From Pontederia crassipes (Eukaryota; Streptophyta; Magnoliopsida; Commelinales; Pontederiaceae), in contig CM060198.1 in assembly GCA_030549335.1 (NCBI GenBank), forward strand, positions 41,952,353 through 42,016,352: a stretch of 64,000 nucleotides of DNA. The letters run 5' to 3'. This document shows, one piece after another, positions 44,326 to 57,079 of the stretch. Each line of letters begins with the position of its first letter. Positions within the stretch are counted from its first letter, which is position 1. A program made the position numbers and the translations under genes. The notes under the pieces are model-generated. The model did no database searches. It saw only the letters and a list, made by a program, of their open reading frames with translations, and had not been told where the DNA came from.

Positions 44326-45413
44326 TGCATTTCATGCATTGCATGTTTGTTTCTTTTTATTTACTTATGTTTGCATCTATTTGTAAAAAAAAATCCAAAA
44401 AAATTGAAAAAAATTGAAAATTTTCTAAAAAAATACCATTGCATGCATTTATTTTTGCTACCATCTTACAAACTCTTGTCTTATTGTTTTAATTATCTTT
44501 TAGTAAAAGTTCAAAGACATGTCGTTAACTGATGAAATTTGAATACTTTTCTTTCTTATCACTTGCTATTTTAGTATCAAACTTATGGACTGTGTGCCTA
44601 TGCTAAGTAGAATTATAAATGACTAGACGACAAAATCATATTCATGCCTTTTTATTTATTTTAAGTCTTGATAGTAGTATCCTTCTTATTGACCATATCA
44701 AGTACTTTTTGAGCTTATAAAAAAAGAAGGGTTAGTTAAACCCCAACAAATAAAAAAAAAGAGAAAAAGAAAAATGACGAATAAAGTTATGTGTAGGTAC
44801 AAAAGTGTTATCTGGAACCAAGATGTGTTCGGGTAATTAGATCCGTAGGGGTTCATGCCTGACGACCTAAGGGCAACTACTCTAGGATCCGTCGATCGAA
44901 AACCTGCTACATGGACCATCTTGTGGAATATGGAGAAGCACATGAGTACTGAACCATGGCTAAGTTCGAACTCTTCATTCAGAACCTTGGTTGTTCGGGC
45001 AAGTAAACTCGAGGGGTGCTTTATCACCTGGTGCCCTAAGGTCTTCTGGTCTGGGAGTCATCAGTCTAAAGCCCGCTACATGGACTTCCTTGTGCAATCC
45101 TGGTTGAAGATTAGAACTTTTAAATGATTGAAAATAAAGTTGAAAAATGAAAAGAAAAATAAAAAGTTTTAAGCTCAATTAATACTTATGTGTTCAATAT
45201 CAATGCTATTATTTGACAGACAATTTTTTTTTTCTGGAAGGCTGAACTTGAGATTGTTTAAATTTGTGTAGCATTCAGAACCTCTATGAAGCTAAGTGCA
45301 TGGAAAATGGTGAGATACTAAGTAGTAGGTGTGCAGAAGAACTGTATGACAAAATTAGTCAGTTGACAATGTGGAGGCTACGATAGAACTTTCTTGAGCC
45401 TTGCTTTGAATTT
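44326..45413 (+). other. Spacer between the two hairpin modules of D
   Basis: It contains no protein. Two related segments of ~110 bases lie at 44826-44935 and 44992-45104: both begin TGTTCGGG, contain CCTAAGG, and have CTACATGGAC followed by CTTGTG. A purine-rich AT stretch (44700-44790) precedes them. Confidence 0.7.
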
Positions 45414-45452
45414 TTGCTTGAGGACAAGCAAGACTTTAAGCTTGGGGGAGTT
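45414..45452 (+). other. Hairpin plus 3' polypurine tract of D
   Basis: TTGCTTG-AGGA-CAAGCAA is followed by AAGCTTGGGGGAGTT ending one base before the 3' LTR. It is the counterpart of 8667-8707 in A1. Confidence 0.85.
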
Positions 45453-47175
45453 TGATGCATGCAAAATACAACATATTTTAGTTAATTATTTTAATTAAAT
45501 TTTTTGTAATTTGATCATGGCATGCATCATTTTTAGTCACTTTTAATCGTAATTCCGGATTTATCAATTTTAATTATTAAATTCTCTGAATATTTTAATT
45601 GTGGATGGATTAACTAAATTTTGATAATTATTTTGCAGGAAAAATCAAGATTTAAATGGATTGTACTGTATCGGCCAAAATTTCGAAGAATTTATCATTA
45701 CGGCCGAGATTAGGATGAAGAATTCATCATTACGGCCGAGATTTCTAGGGCGTAACAAGATTTAATTCTTTGTTACGGCTAAGATTTGAAGGAGTAAAGA
45801 TAAATGATTTTATCTTTTGGGCGTAACAAAGATTAAATCCCTTCCTTACGGCCGAGATTTGGAGGGGGTAATGGCAATGAAACCATCCGTTTGGCCGATA
45901 TATGAAGGTGTAAAGATAAAATTGTTTGGGCGTAAAGATAAAAGGATTTTTTATCTTTTGGGAGTAATGAAAAGGAGTAAATAAATTCCTTACGGCCGAG
46001 ACTCTAAGGGAGTAAAGATAAAAAGGATTTATCTTTGGGCGTAATGATAAAAGGATTTATCTTTGGCCGAGTTTATCTTATAATTTTAAAGTCAACCGTA
46101 CGATGTTACGGCCGAGATCAAATTGAAGGTCGTCCGCACCCTATAAATACGTGAAGAATCCATCGTTTCAACTCGTGCTCTGAAGTTCAGGTTTCTTCCA
46201 CGGCGAGTCGTGAACTCTGCAGGCTACGACCAAAAGGAGAGAGGTGCGACGGCTGGAAGTTGATCGCGACCCTGATCAAGTCCGAGAGGCTGCCCGACTG
46301 TCTGCCCGTGATCCGAAGCTTCGACTTTTGTCTATTTGAGTGTAATTCTTCCAATTATTATTACTTTGTTATTATCTCTCCAGAATTTCTAAGATGAACT
46401 CCATATTTTTATTTATTTCATTTTAGGAGATTATTATTGAAGGGAAACTATTTGGACCCTATATAATTTGTTTTAATCTTTTCTGATCAATTAGTTAATT
46501 GTGCTTAATGCTTTTGATTTAATTATTTGGATTTCCTTGTTGAGTACTTACCAGTTTGTGGATTATTTAATTTCAGAATTCATTAATTAAATTAATTGAT
46601 TTTATGTGAAATTAATAATTGACATAAATTTGATAACTAGTGTGTGAAGAATCAAGTTTATGTGGTATGTTAATCTAACCAGTTTGTGGAGTGATTAATA
46701 GTCTAGGATTTTCATATTAATGCATCTTAATTTTAATCTTATCTGACGAATACCAGTTTGTGGGACTTTAGGTTTGATTAAATTTAAGATAGTTTGATTT
46801 ACCGGATTAAATAGCAGAATTACCAGTTTGTGGACTATGTGATGTTAATCTTGTAAATTAATAACTTGAGAAAATTCCTAATCCATCTTTAAAGATTAAA
46901 TTTATCTTTTATGGTTCAAATATTTATCCTGATCTATTTTCATCCTAAGGCCTAACTTCAACACCATTATCTTATCTTTATCTTATTTTCTTTATTTTAT
47001 TTCATAAAACTTCTTTCCAAAAATTCATGTTTTTCCTCTCTTATTAATTTATAAATCCAGATATTGAATTAATAATATTCCTCGTGGGTTCGACACTCTT
47101 ACTCCTTTTTACTATATTACTTGAGCGACTAGTGCACTTGCTAGCAAATTTTATTGTTACAAATTCAACGCATCA
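45453..47175 (+). repeat. 3' LTR of D (1723 bp)
   Basis: It has the same length as the 5' LTR and about 11 single-base differences by eye. TATA CTATAAATA lies at 46141-46149. Confidence 0.95.
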
Positions 47176-48219
47176 CTTATGGTTTTACTCTTGTTCAGAA
47201 ATGAATCAAGAGATAATGATGTTTCTAAGGTTTCAATTCCTGAATTGTTGCAAACAGTTCACTTACTGATTTCTGATTTGTAAATTCTGATTTCCTGAAT
47301 CTATGGATTCTACCTTGCTGTTGTAACCCCCTATTATATCATCCACTGAGAAGTGAATTTAGGGCTATCTTGCTGTTCAGAGATGGACCAAGGAGTTATG
47401 ACAGGTGCTGAATTCCAATGAGTGACATGTGCTGATTTTATCCAATTGATTAATACTAATGTGGATTTCATTTCAATTTGCAACTGAGAGGCTGATTTAA
47501 AATCCTCTTATTGTTTAGAGATAAACCAAGAAGCATTAGTATTAGGATTGGATTCATTACTTTTCTGATTAGTCGATGCATGAATGTGAGTTGAATTGTA
47601 ATGCCAAACTGAAATCGCCAAAATCTGAAAACACTTGGCAAAATCGGCGAGGGGTTAGTGAATATGCTAATGATAACTTAATATTCAGTGGGGATACTTA
47701 TCCAAGTCAACCTTACTAACAATTATATGGCAATATATTGATTAGTTATGGACTAATTGAGTTGTGAGAGCAACCATGTTTAAGGTTGAATCAGATTTGA
47801 CTAAAAATTGATAACTTGTTCCATTCCATCCATAATTAAGTTAGATGAACCCCAACTCCTAGGAGAACCTTCCTCATTGGTAGATAAACCCTTTTAGCCC
47901 TTAGTTTAGCATTTATAATTCAGTTTTGATAAACTTTCACAAGTCCAAAAATAGTTATCATTTTGCCACAATTAAATTTTTTTTTTTCTATTTCCTTCAA
48001 TTTTCTGAAATTATAACTTTAGTTTAGGCTAATCTAGATTATTTTAGGGAGTCTTTGGCTTCAAATCACTGTGGATACGACATTTAGGGTTTACTACAAT
48101 TGACCTGTGCACTGCAGTAGAGAGTGAGTTAGGGAGTTAAACCAAAAATTGAAAAATCTCAAGTTTGACCCAAAAATCAGCAAGTTATCATTACACTCGT
48201 CAATTTCACTATCAGTGAT

Positions 48220-48670
48220 CTATCGATCAAACACAATTCAAAACGTATTTGAATCACAGCAATGTAGTCTTGTAACATAACCAAGCAAATGTCTAAGAAA
48301 TTGGCAAACGAGAATCAAACCACGGAAGTCACATAATCACAACACATTGGAAACTAAAGTTTTAGCTGAGCATTGAGTTTAACAAAACAAGTCTCTAAAT
48401 CTTCATTCCCTTTCCTTTGTTTTCTTCACACCTATCTCTGCCTCTCGTCCTCCTTCGTCCCCTCTCTCCGAGTTATCTTTCCTCCTTTTATCCACCCCTT
48501 TTTCTTCTCACCTGAAATTTAAATTTCAAAAAGTTGTTACTATTGAGAGACTCGTTCAAAGTTAGAAATTAAGAGGCATATATTTTCAAATTTAAACAGA
48601 ATGTCATGCAAAGGTGGCAGAATTTACATCTATATTGTTTTATAATAGTGAATAAAATAAGAGGTGATCA
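48220..48670 (-). repeat. 3' LTR of B2, proximal part
   Basis: On the minus strand it begins TGATCACCTCTTATTTT at 48670. ATGCAAAGGTGGCA and a pyrimidine-rich tract (48410-48510) match the B1 LTR at 20530-20790. It continues at 38032. Confidence 0.82.
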
Positions 48671-48709
48671 AACTTCCCCAAACTTGAATTGTTGCTTGTC
48701 CTCATGCAA
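48671..48709 (-). other. 3' polypurine tract and hairpin of B2
   Basis: The plus strand reads AACTTCCCCAAACTTGAA, then TTGCTTG-TCCT-CATGCAA with one mismatch. It is a decayed version of the module in A1, A5 and D. Confidence 0.72.
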
Positions 48710-49668
48710 AAGGACTATAAATTTTAAGGTAAACCACAAGAAGAGAGAAGAGGTTATTGACGCATTGAGCTCATTTCACAGGATCTCCTAAGCATCAATT
48801 ACATGAGTTGATTACCAATTATTTTCTCTAAAGTTTAGTCACTGAAGCAGCCAGCGAGTTGTGTTTGACATCACCTTGCCACGCCCAATTTTGTCTTGAA
48901 AATCACTCTTTTAGCACTGATGATTTCGGTTGTATATTTGTCCCCCTATTTTTCTTTCTTTTTCCTTTTGTTTTCTTTTCAATTTATTTTTGAACTCCCC
49001 AAACTTGAATTGGAGCTACTAATCAAATAAAAAATATGCTCATCAGCCCAAACATATTGTTAGTGGTTGAGCATATTACATGCATCAGGTCCTTCTAGGG
49101 TTTGCATAGTTTTGGAAAATATGTGCTTTTCAGCATAATTATAGCTAGTGGGCGAGCATATTACATGCATCAGGTCCTTCTCATTTGGTATACTCTTCAC
49201 AACATTCAAATTCAAGTTGAGGGGAGTTTTGTTCTTGTTTGAATTTAACCATTACTTTCTCGGGGGCATCATTTAATGGAGATTATGTAGGACTAAATAG
49301 TGTAAAGAGGTTCTTAGGTCGGGCACAACTACTTTGACTAAACATCAGGGATGCTTAATATTAAAAGGTTCTGAGTTGTATATGCTTCGGTTCTTTATGT
49401 GGGTGGAGCATGCTACAGATGAGTCAAATTATCTCTAGTTGTTTTCTAGGTTATAGCCTAGAGTTAGAAACATACAAGTTATAAGGGAGTATGGACATCT
49501 CTTATCCTCAGATATCATTCTGAAATGAGGTTTCAAAAATTGACATTCATACATTATAAATGTGGTGGAAAAGAGAAAAGAAAAATTTTTAGTCAAATTT
49601 TCATGACTCATAATAGCATTAAGCAATAAATAAGTAGGTGAGAGTAGAAATGTACCATGTTGCCCTCT
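48710..49668 (-). other. Spacer between the hairpin modules of B2
   Basis: There is no protein. GAGCATATTACATGCATCAG followed by GTCCTTCT occurs twice (49068-49096 and 49154-49181), with a decayed third trace near 49407 (GAGCATGCTACA). Confidence 0.6.
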
Positions 49669-49704
49669 ACCCCAAGCTTGAATTCAACACTGTCCTCAGT
49701 GGTG
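49669..49704 (-). other. Internal purine tract and hairpin of B2
   Basis: Plus strand ACCCCAAGCTT is followed by CAACACTG-TCCT-CAGTGGTG, an 8-bp stem with one mismatch. It matches the upstream module of A1, A5 and D, here downstream of an env-like ORF. Confidence 0.72.
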
Positions 49705-49949
49705 ATCATGCCATGAAGAGGGACTAGGAGGAGGTGTCAACTCCATTTGGTGGTCAGTGACTTTTTGGACGTCACTAAGGGTGGTGAAGGCAGAATCTTG
49801 GACTGTCTCAATGTTCTAGATTTTGTTAGTAGTTCTGAAGCAATGTTGTTCCAAATTGTTGAGCTGATCCTTCAAGGCTTGGATATCTTCTTACTGTCGA
49901 GCATTGGCTTCTACCAAATTTGTCACCTATTCTAGGATGAGATTAATGT

Positions 49950-51235
49950 TTTCTGATAAGGTGATAGGTGCAATTTTGGGGGCATGTGGGCCTGAGGATG
50001 AAGAAGAGGCAGTTGCTCTAGGTAGCGTCCTGGTTGTTCTGGGAGCTTGTGGGACTCGTGGAAATTGACCAAGTTCAAATAGAAAGGGAGAGAGTGCCGT
50101 GATTGGTCAAGGAATTTGGGTGAGATCGTTCATCCACTAGTTTTTTCCTTGTAGAATTCTCGTTCTTTGTGGGTTAGGGAGTGGGAGAAGTACTATAGAA
50201 TTGGCCTATTTCCAAGAGTGTTGACCATCAGTAGTGACTAGGACTCCTTCTCTTAAATAGTCCAGGTCGAGTTTGTTGGCAAGAATATGGTCAACATAGC
50301 CCAAGAACATGCAATGCTCGGCGATTGTCATGATGTAATTCCCACACAAAATAGGATTGTATTTTCGGGTCGATTCTTGAATGATGGTTTCCATGAGGAA
50401 AGTTCTAATATTAACTTATGTGTTCATCAAAAGACACCACAAAATATAATGTTCATCGACTGAGACTAAGTCCATGTCTCGGTCACTAGGGCAAATGAGA
50501 ATGGTATTGGTGAGCAAAATGTGGAGGTATATGAAGATTAGATTTTTCAACTTGCGACCCACAAGCTTTTGAGGGTTGTCGATGTGTTTCCTCATCAATC
50601 GATACCAAAATTCAAAAATTGGGAAATCAAGTGGAGGGGTTTGGGTGCTAGAGTTAGGCAGATCGAAAATCTAGTTGAAAACATTAAGGCTCATGGAGAA
50701 GTCCTTGTTGAAAAGGCAGAAATCAATACGATCAGTTATGCATCATCATAGTGCACGCTGGTCATAATTCCGATGAACTTGATAGCTACCTCTTCATAGA
50801 GGTCTCAGTGTTTCATGAAAAAGGGCATAGAATGTGCCTAATGTAGTACAATTCGTATGTCATCAAAAAATCCAATGTTTTCGAGAGCAAAGATGTCGAG
50901 AAACCTGGTGGAAGTCCACTTTCTGCATAGGTTGTTGGTTAGGCGCTGGTTCTCTTTGTTGTCTTCAGGTCTCATGCCTCTCGTCGGCCGTTGTAGGAGA
51001 CCATCAGGGCGTAGGCGATGTTGAGAAGATTGAGAAGTGCTCTCAATGTCAGACTTGGAGGACGATCGCACATGCTTCATTGTTTATGCTTGAGTTTGAG
51101 GAGGGTGGAGTTGGCAATGGCCGTCAGTGGGAGGAGGTTTTAGAGAATTTAGGGGTGATTTTTTGGGAGAAGGGATGCGGCGAGCGGCTGAGTGGGGAGA
51201 GAAATTGGGAGGGTTGGAATTCAAAGCATCGCTAG
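49950..51235 (-). pseudogene. Env-like ORF relic of Athila element B2
   Basis: Athila elements often carry a third ORF after integrase. Here minus-strand pieces read STRFLDIFALENIGFFDDIR (within 51080-50838), DNPQKLVGRKLKNLIFIYLH with SVDEHYILWCLLMNT (50598-50416), and MTIAEHCMFLGYVDHIL (50394-50206). The order and phrasing resemble the protein often annotated as putative plant transposon protein in Athila elements. The ORF is broken by stops and frame changes; no clear signal peptide or membrane helix remains. Identification is by general pattern, so moderate. Confidence 0.6.
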
Positions 51236-51469
51236 CTTGGTGTACGTGGGGAAGTGGGTAGTTTGGGTGGTTGTAGAGATATGTTCATGGATTCCATTGA
51301 GATTATCAACTGAATCTATGTAATGCACTTTTTAGCTAAACATGGAAAACATCAAAGCTGACGTGGATCTTGGAAAACATTCGAAGTTGACGTGTTGGAA
51401 GATAGTTTATTTAGTTGGGTTGCCTCATAATAATGTTTTTTTTAAGTTGTTGGCTCGACATGGTGACTT

Positions 51470-52710
51470 AATTGTCAATGAATTGGCCACAAGAGTAAAA
51501 CTTCATTGAATTCCTTTGCCCAGTGTTGTACCTTTTTAGTCACTGTCCGTTGACCTTAAAAATTTTGGAGTTACTATTTTTTATGTCAACAACTCCATGA
51601 GGATATACTTTGTCGACGATAAACTGTCCTGACCATCTCGTCCATAGTTTTCCTAGAAATAGTCGTAGACGGGAATTGAACAACAAGACCCTTCTTTGAA
51701 ATTTTTACAATAGATGGTTGTCGTGCCATTTCCTCGCACGTTCCTTGTAGAGAGGAGAATTGTTATATGCATCTAACTGGAGTTCCTCCAGTTCATTGAG
51801 CTGCAAAAGTTTTTTTTCCGGTAGCTGCTTGGAAACATAAAAGCATTTTGATGACCCAAAATGCTTTATGCTCTGTCTCTACTAGTAAGTGATAGTGTTT
51901 ACCATAAATCAACTTGAATGGTGTCGTCCCAACTAGAGTCTTGTATGTGGTATGGTATGCCCATAATGCTTCATTGATCTTCTTACTCTAGTTCTTTCTT
52001 GTTAACGAAATTGTTTTCTCCAAGATCATTTTGATTTCTCGATTGGAGACTTCGACTTGTCCATTAGTCTATGGGTGGTATGCAGTGGACACTATGCTTA
52101 ACCCCATACTTAATCAGCAAATTTTCGAAACTCTTTTCAATAAAATGTGAACCTCCATCACTGATAATTAATCCGGGCACTCCAAATCTTGGAAATATAG
52201 TATCCTTGAAGAGTTTAGTGACGGACTCCGTGTCTGCTGCGATTGTAGGAATTTCTTCAATCCATTTTGAGACATAGTCTACTGCTAGAAGAATGAATTT
52301 ATAGCCAAATGAAGTGGGAGAAGGGCCCTTGTAATTGATTCCCCAAACATCAAAGATTCCACTTCTAGTATTGGTTGTTGAGGTGCTTCTTTTCTTCGGC
52401 CAATATTTCCAGTCCTTTGATAAGCGTCGCAAGTCTTGACAATAGTTACTGCGTCCTTAAAGAGAGTTTGCCAATAAAAACCTGATTGGAGAACCTTAGA
52501 GGTGGTCTTCAGATGTCCTCCATGACCACCATAGGGGGCTCAGTGATGTTTCAAAAGTATGGCAACTTGCTCTTCTTTTAGGATACATCTTTGATACATT
52601 CCATCTGCACACTTCTTAAAGAGGAACGGTTCATTCCAGAAGTAATGTTTGATATCAGAGAAGAATTTCTTCTTTTGTTGATAGGAAAAATCTGTTCACA
52701 AAACTCCTGA
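51470..52710 (-). pseudogene. pol: Integrase relic of B2
   Basis: From the right: YGGHGGHLKTTSKVLQSGFY and a KTCDAYQR segment (second Cys of the pair changed to Tyr) form the zinc domain. The core in 52432-52064 reads [20 protein letters not shown], with Asn where the first catalytic Asp stands in A1, and [10 protein letters not shown] with the second Asp. Beyond a frame change, TDGQVEVSNREIKMILEKTI carries the Glu. The C-terminal part to ~51470 is full of stops. Confidence 0.88.
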
Positions 52711-52830
52711 GGTTAAATAGTTAGCATAATCAGCAAACCACAAGGGCTCTTCAGCTTTGATTGAGAACAAGTGACCATTTGGGAAGGAATAATTGATGAA
52801 TTAATAATCTTCAGGATGATCCTTCTCTTC

Positions 52831-53203
52831 TCATAACTGAAGTCGAGAGAGACAATCAATGACTTGATTTTTCGCTCTCTTTCTATTGTTGATTTCCAAG
52901 TTGAATTCTTGTAGCAAGAGAATCCATCTGATGAGTCTAGGCTTAGCATCTTTCTTAGAAATCAAGTGTCGGATTGCTTGATGATCTGTATATACAATAA
53001 CTTTTGACCCCACTAGATAAGATATGAATTTATCCATTGAAAATACGACAACCAAGAATTCTTTTTTTGTTGTGTCATAATTGATCTGTGCTTCATCCAA
53101 AGTTCGGCTAGTACAATAGATCACATGTTGCTTCTTATCCTCCCTCTGTCCAAGTACTGCTCCAATAGCTTGATCGCTAGCGTCACACATAAGTTCGAAT
53201 GGT
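52831..53203 (-). pseudogene. pol: RNase H relic of B2
   Basis: [46 protein letters not shown] and [13 protein letters not shown] are all in one frame. The acidic trio is kept. The A5 insertion lies just upstream. The remainder to 52711 is a decayed linker to integrase. Confidence 0.9.
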
Positions 53204-53208
53204 AACTA

Positions 53209-56017
53209 TGATAAGTGAAATTGAGGGGTTTAGTGATAACTTGCTGATTTTTGGGTCAAAAGTCAATTTTTTTTAATTTTTGTTTCAACTCCCTACTCAC
53301 TCTCTACTGCAGTGCACAGGTCAATTTTAGTAACCCTAAATGTCATATCCACAGTGATTTGAAGTTCTAGACTACCTAAAAAAAATTTAGACTAATCCTA
53401 TTTAAAGTGGCAAAAATAGATTTTTAAAGGAAGTGAAAACAGTTTTTTTTGCTTTTGGGAATGCAGAATGATAACTTGTTGTAGATTGCCGAAAAGTTAA
53501 TTAAACTGAATTCTAAATGCTAAACTAGAGTCTAAAGGGGTTTATATATCAATGAGGAAGGTCCTCCTAGGAGTTGGGGTTCATCTAATTTAATTATGGA
53601 TGAAAATGGACAAGTTATCAGTTTTTAGTCAAATCTAATTCAACTTTCAATATGACTGTTTTCACAGCTCAATTAGACCAGAACTGGTCATATGATTGTT
53701 AGCCAAGTTGAATTAGAAAAGGATCCTCACTGAAAACTAAGTTATCATTAGGTTCAATTGAAGACACTTGCTGATTTTTTGGCAATTTCAATCAAATCTG
53801 AATGACAACTTCTAGATTGCACTTTGAAAATGAAAGCAATGCTTCAATCAACTAAACAGGGATGAAATCAATCCAATATTAGTACAAATGCTCCTTGATT
53901 TATCTCTAAACTACAAGAAGATTTAAAATCAACTTCTCAGCTGCAAATTCATTTGAAATCCACATTTTCATTAATCAATTGGATAGAAACCAACACTTGA
54001 TCCATACATGGGAACTCAGCACAAGCAATTGCTCCTTGGTTCATCTCTGAACAGCAAGGAAACCTTAAAATTCACTTCTCAGTGATTAGTAGATTCAGAG
54101 GCTTAACAACTAGCAAACAGGTTCCTCAATTTGCAGGAAATCAGAACTAAAGATTCAGAAAATCAGAATTGAAGAATTGCAACAAATCAAAGAGTTGAAC
54201 CTTGGAACACCATTGTTTCTTGTTTCATTTCTGAACAAGAAGGAAACCATAAGTAATCTCTCAGTTATAAATCAATTAAGGTTCCACAATGATGAAAACT
54301 GATTTGGGCAATTCAGAAATCAGAAATCAGAATTGGGGAAAAATAGAAATCTGAATTCAGGAAATCAGCAATCTCAATTGGATTAGAACCTGAACATTTA
54401 GCATTGATTCTTGATTCATTTTTGAACAAGATTGGGATAGATGATAACCTCTCAGTTGTTCAATTAATTCAATTCCCAATGACAATCAAATACAGACAAC
54501 TCAGAAAATCAGAAATTAGGAAGTTCAAATTCAGGAAAACAGAAATCAGATTTTCAATTAAAATGGAGTTCAGAACTTGGCATTGGTCCTTAATTCATTC
54601 CTGAACAAAGGGTAGACCAAATGATAACTTCTCAGCAGCTAATACAAGTAGAGTCTTCCAATGACAAGATCAAATGCAGAACAATTCAGATTCAGAAAAT
54701 TAAATGATTCAGTGCAGGAAATTGGTTTTGTCCCTAATCCATCCACAATATATATTAGACTACTACCCTATCCTAGGAGGCATGGGATTTAGCTCCTCAT
54801 GTTTACAAGCTTAGACACAAAATAAAGTGAAGAACAGATGCAAATCATATTGGTTTCAGGGCCATTGGTAGCAATCTGCCCTCCTTTCAGCTCCCTCTTG
54901 CACAATCCAGCTCCAAATCTGTTCTCCTTGCAATGGCCGACCTCCCCCCTTGATTCCAGGGTTTTTTCAGCTTATATATGGCCTATCATCACCCTTAGAT
55001 CAGCATCCAAATGTTTCATAGCCTTGATGTAAGCCACCTGTACAGGGCCTGAAAATCCAGCTGCTGTGACAGCTTTTGTGCAGCATAAAGTAGTGGTCCC
55101 CCCACCTTTTTCCACCTTTTTGCAACTTGTTTTTCCATGATAGAAGAGATAGAACACCAAGCATCAAAGTCCTCAAATAGGAAATGAAGAAATAAGGATA
55201 AAGAAAGCCACCAGGGTCAGCTCAAACATCAAATAAAATATGGTGTTATAAAGATGTGAAATCAGTAATTAAAATGATATGTTTGAGAACCCGGAATGAT
55301 AACTTTGCATAAATCTTGGAAAATGATCAAATATGGGTAGTTCAGAGCATTGAAGGCATCAAATTGATTAGGGGGTGGAAAGTGAGTGAAGTCAGAAATC
55401 AAATATGAATAAGATTTCTTAGGAATGATAACTTGGGTGCCAAAATGATAACTTAATTGCCTTAAAAATGATAACTTGTCATAACTTTTGTTGTGGTTAT
55501 CCAAATATGATCAAATTTGAATAGAAATGAGTTAGGACAATAATATAATGATTGCCTAAGTCCTTTATGCAGATTTGATAGTTTTGCATATCGAAATGAT
55601 AGTTTTGCCCTTTAATGATAACTTGGCATTAGAAAATGATAACTTGTTCAAATGGTTTTAAAATTTTGCACAAGTTGAGATATGATCATCCAAATATGAT
55701 TCATTCGTGATAGTAATGGATTTAGGGCAAGAAAATCATTGAAAATCAGATCACTCAAAATAATGATAACTTGGCATATAGGAATGATAACTTGTCCTAA
55801 AAATGATAACTTGGCATAGAATTTAATTATTTATGGATTTTGGCATTTCAGAACCTTTATGCACATGGAATTAAGTATAAAATGAGAAAGATCAACTAGT
55901 TATCACAATCCATGCATTCCAAACATAATTGGCCAAAAGTTGTGCAATTTAGGGGCTCGATAGGGGTGAAATGCATCTAAAATGGGATAAAAAACTATAT
56001 TTATCAGCTAGTGATCA
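53209..56017 (-). repeat. 3' LTR of A5 (2809 bp)
   Basis: The minus strand begins TGATCACTAGCTGAT at 56017 and ends CACTTATCA at 53209. TATA-like TATATA lies near 54972. TGATAACTT words on the plus strand occur densely at 55270-55820. The ~54838-55160 open frames are duplicates of those in the other LTR and are not genes. Confidence 0.93.
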
Positions 56018-56058
56018 AACTCCCCCAAGCTTAGCCTTTTGCTTGTCCTCAAGCAAAA
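56018..56058 (-). other. 3' polypurine tract and hairpin of A5
   Basis: AACTCCCCCAAGCTT on the plus strand, then TTTTGCTTG-TCCT-CAAGCAAAA. It is the perfect counterpart of 8667-8707. Confidence 0.85.
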
Positions 56059-57043
56059 CATTCAGAAATTAAGGACAAACTTGAATTAAAAGTCCACAAA
56101 TGAAGTAAAAGTCAGCTGAATTGAATCCAATGAGTTTCCCACTTTGCCAACACTTCATTCTTTCCAAAAACTCAATTTCTAGATAGGGAATCATAGAGGC
56201 TAACGCAAATTTAAGCCATGAAAGAAGTACTAGCAATAACTTGTTTGAATTGTAGGAATTGTCAACTTTACTACAAGGTTGAACTAAAAATCCCTTCATG
56301 AACAGATTTTCATTGCTTAAACAGGTTTAACACCTGACCTTTATTCATGGAATGCAAGTAAATAGGTCAAGGCCTGATTTTTATTCATGCTTTCTTTAGG
56401 AGAGATTCCTTTGAAAGTTTTGCTCTCCTAAATTTTTTTTTCTTTTTGCATTGAAGAGAGATTCTTTTGGAAGTTTTGCTCTCTTCCTTTTTTTCTATGC
56501 ATGCATGCAACTTTTTACTTTTCGTTTTTCTCATTTTTCTATCATGTTCATGAAGTGAGCAATAGTTCAAACTCAAGTATAGTTTAGATCCCTTTATCCA
56601 AAAAGTCAAGTTTTCCTATTTATAAATATAGTTAATTAACATGGCAGCAAGAGCCTTGATTCCCTTCTAGACATCTGATTTACTAATTCAATACATAAGT
56701 ATCAGCTAGTGTGGCCCACAAAAAAGGAAAAATTTCAACTGAAAACTGATTCAAATGCATCTGAATTGAATAGCCAATTAAAGCAACAAGACTAATGGTC
56801 AAGTTGGCCACTTGGTATTGGAGTGTACTATCTGTCGTATAATGTATTTCACCCATTTTAGAGTCAAAATAAAGGTAAAACATGAATTGGACTCGATTAG
56901 TGATAACTACTAATAACTTGTTATAACCGGGTGATAACCAATGATAACTTGCAAAACCTACTGATAACCTGGTGATAAATGATATATGGACATTAAAATC
57001 AATTGAAGACATGGTGTAAAGGTTAGAAAAGCACCAGGTTTCC
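56059..57043 (-). other. Spacer between the hairpin modules of A5
   Basis: It is collinear with 7705-8666 of A1. It includes the twofold AGAGAG...CTCTCT hairpin (56398-56490) and a 135-codon open frame (57090-56683) related to the one at 7579-8058. No protein family is recognised. Confidence 0.7.
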
Positions 57044-57079
57044 TCCCCCAAGCTTAGCCTCAACACTGTCCACAGTGTT
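57044..57079 (-). other. Internal purine tract and hairpin of A5
   Basis: CCCCCAAGCTT is followed by AACACTG-TCCA-CAGTGTT on the plus strand, matching 7662-7704 of A1. Confidence 0.75.

Larger units (their letters stand above)
39604..47175 (+). mobile_element. Gene-less LTR element D (7572 bp, LARD-like)
   Basis: CTTAT is duplicated on both sides (39599-39603 and 47176-47180). Two LTRs of 1723 bp each enclose 4.1 kb that starts with a tRNA-Asp primer site and ends with a polypurine tract. No gag, protease, RT or integrase trace is seen on either strand. I see about 11 differences between the LTRs, so insertion was recent compared with its neighbours. It must have used proteins of another element, most likely an Athila type with the same primer and purine tract. 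Confidence 0.95.
38033..48214 (+). repeat. Solo LTR A4 (about 2.6 kb), split by element D
   Basis: The LTR begins TGATCACTAGCTGATCA and ends TTTCACTATCA. It is flanked by GTGAT (38028-38032 and 48215-48219). Its own sequence is 38033-39603 plus 47181-48214. AAGTTATCA words lie at 38240-38770, TATA-like GATATAAG at ~39063, and leader hairpin repeats on both sides of D. No internal domain remains. Confidence 0.93.

Noticed and set aside
44698..45178. Minus-strand frames with a repeated peptide VHVAGFR
   Set aside because: The similarity comes from the ~110-bp duplicated DNA segments in the D spacer. There is no start context or family match.
50834..51235. Plus-strand frame of 133 codons
   Set aside because: It is opposite the B2 third-ORF relic and has no recognisable domain.
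54838..55160. Open frames in the A5 LTR (also at 62072-62394)
   Set aside because: They are identical because the two LTRs are copies. They lie around the TATA-like region and carry no domain.
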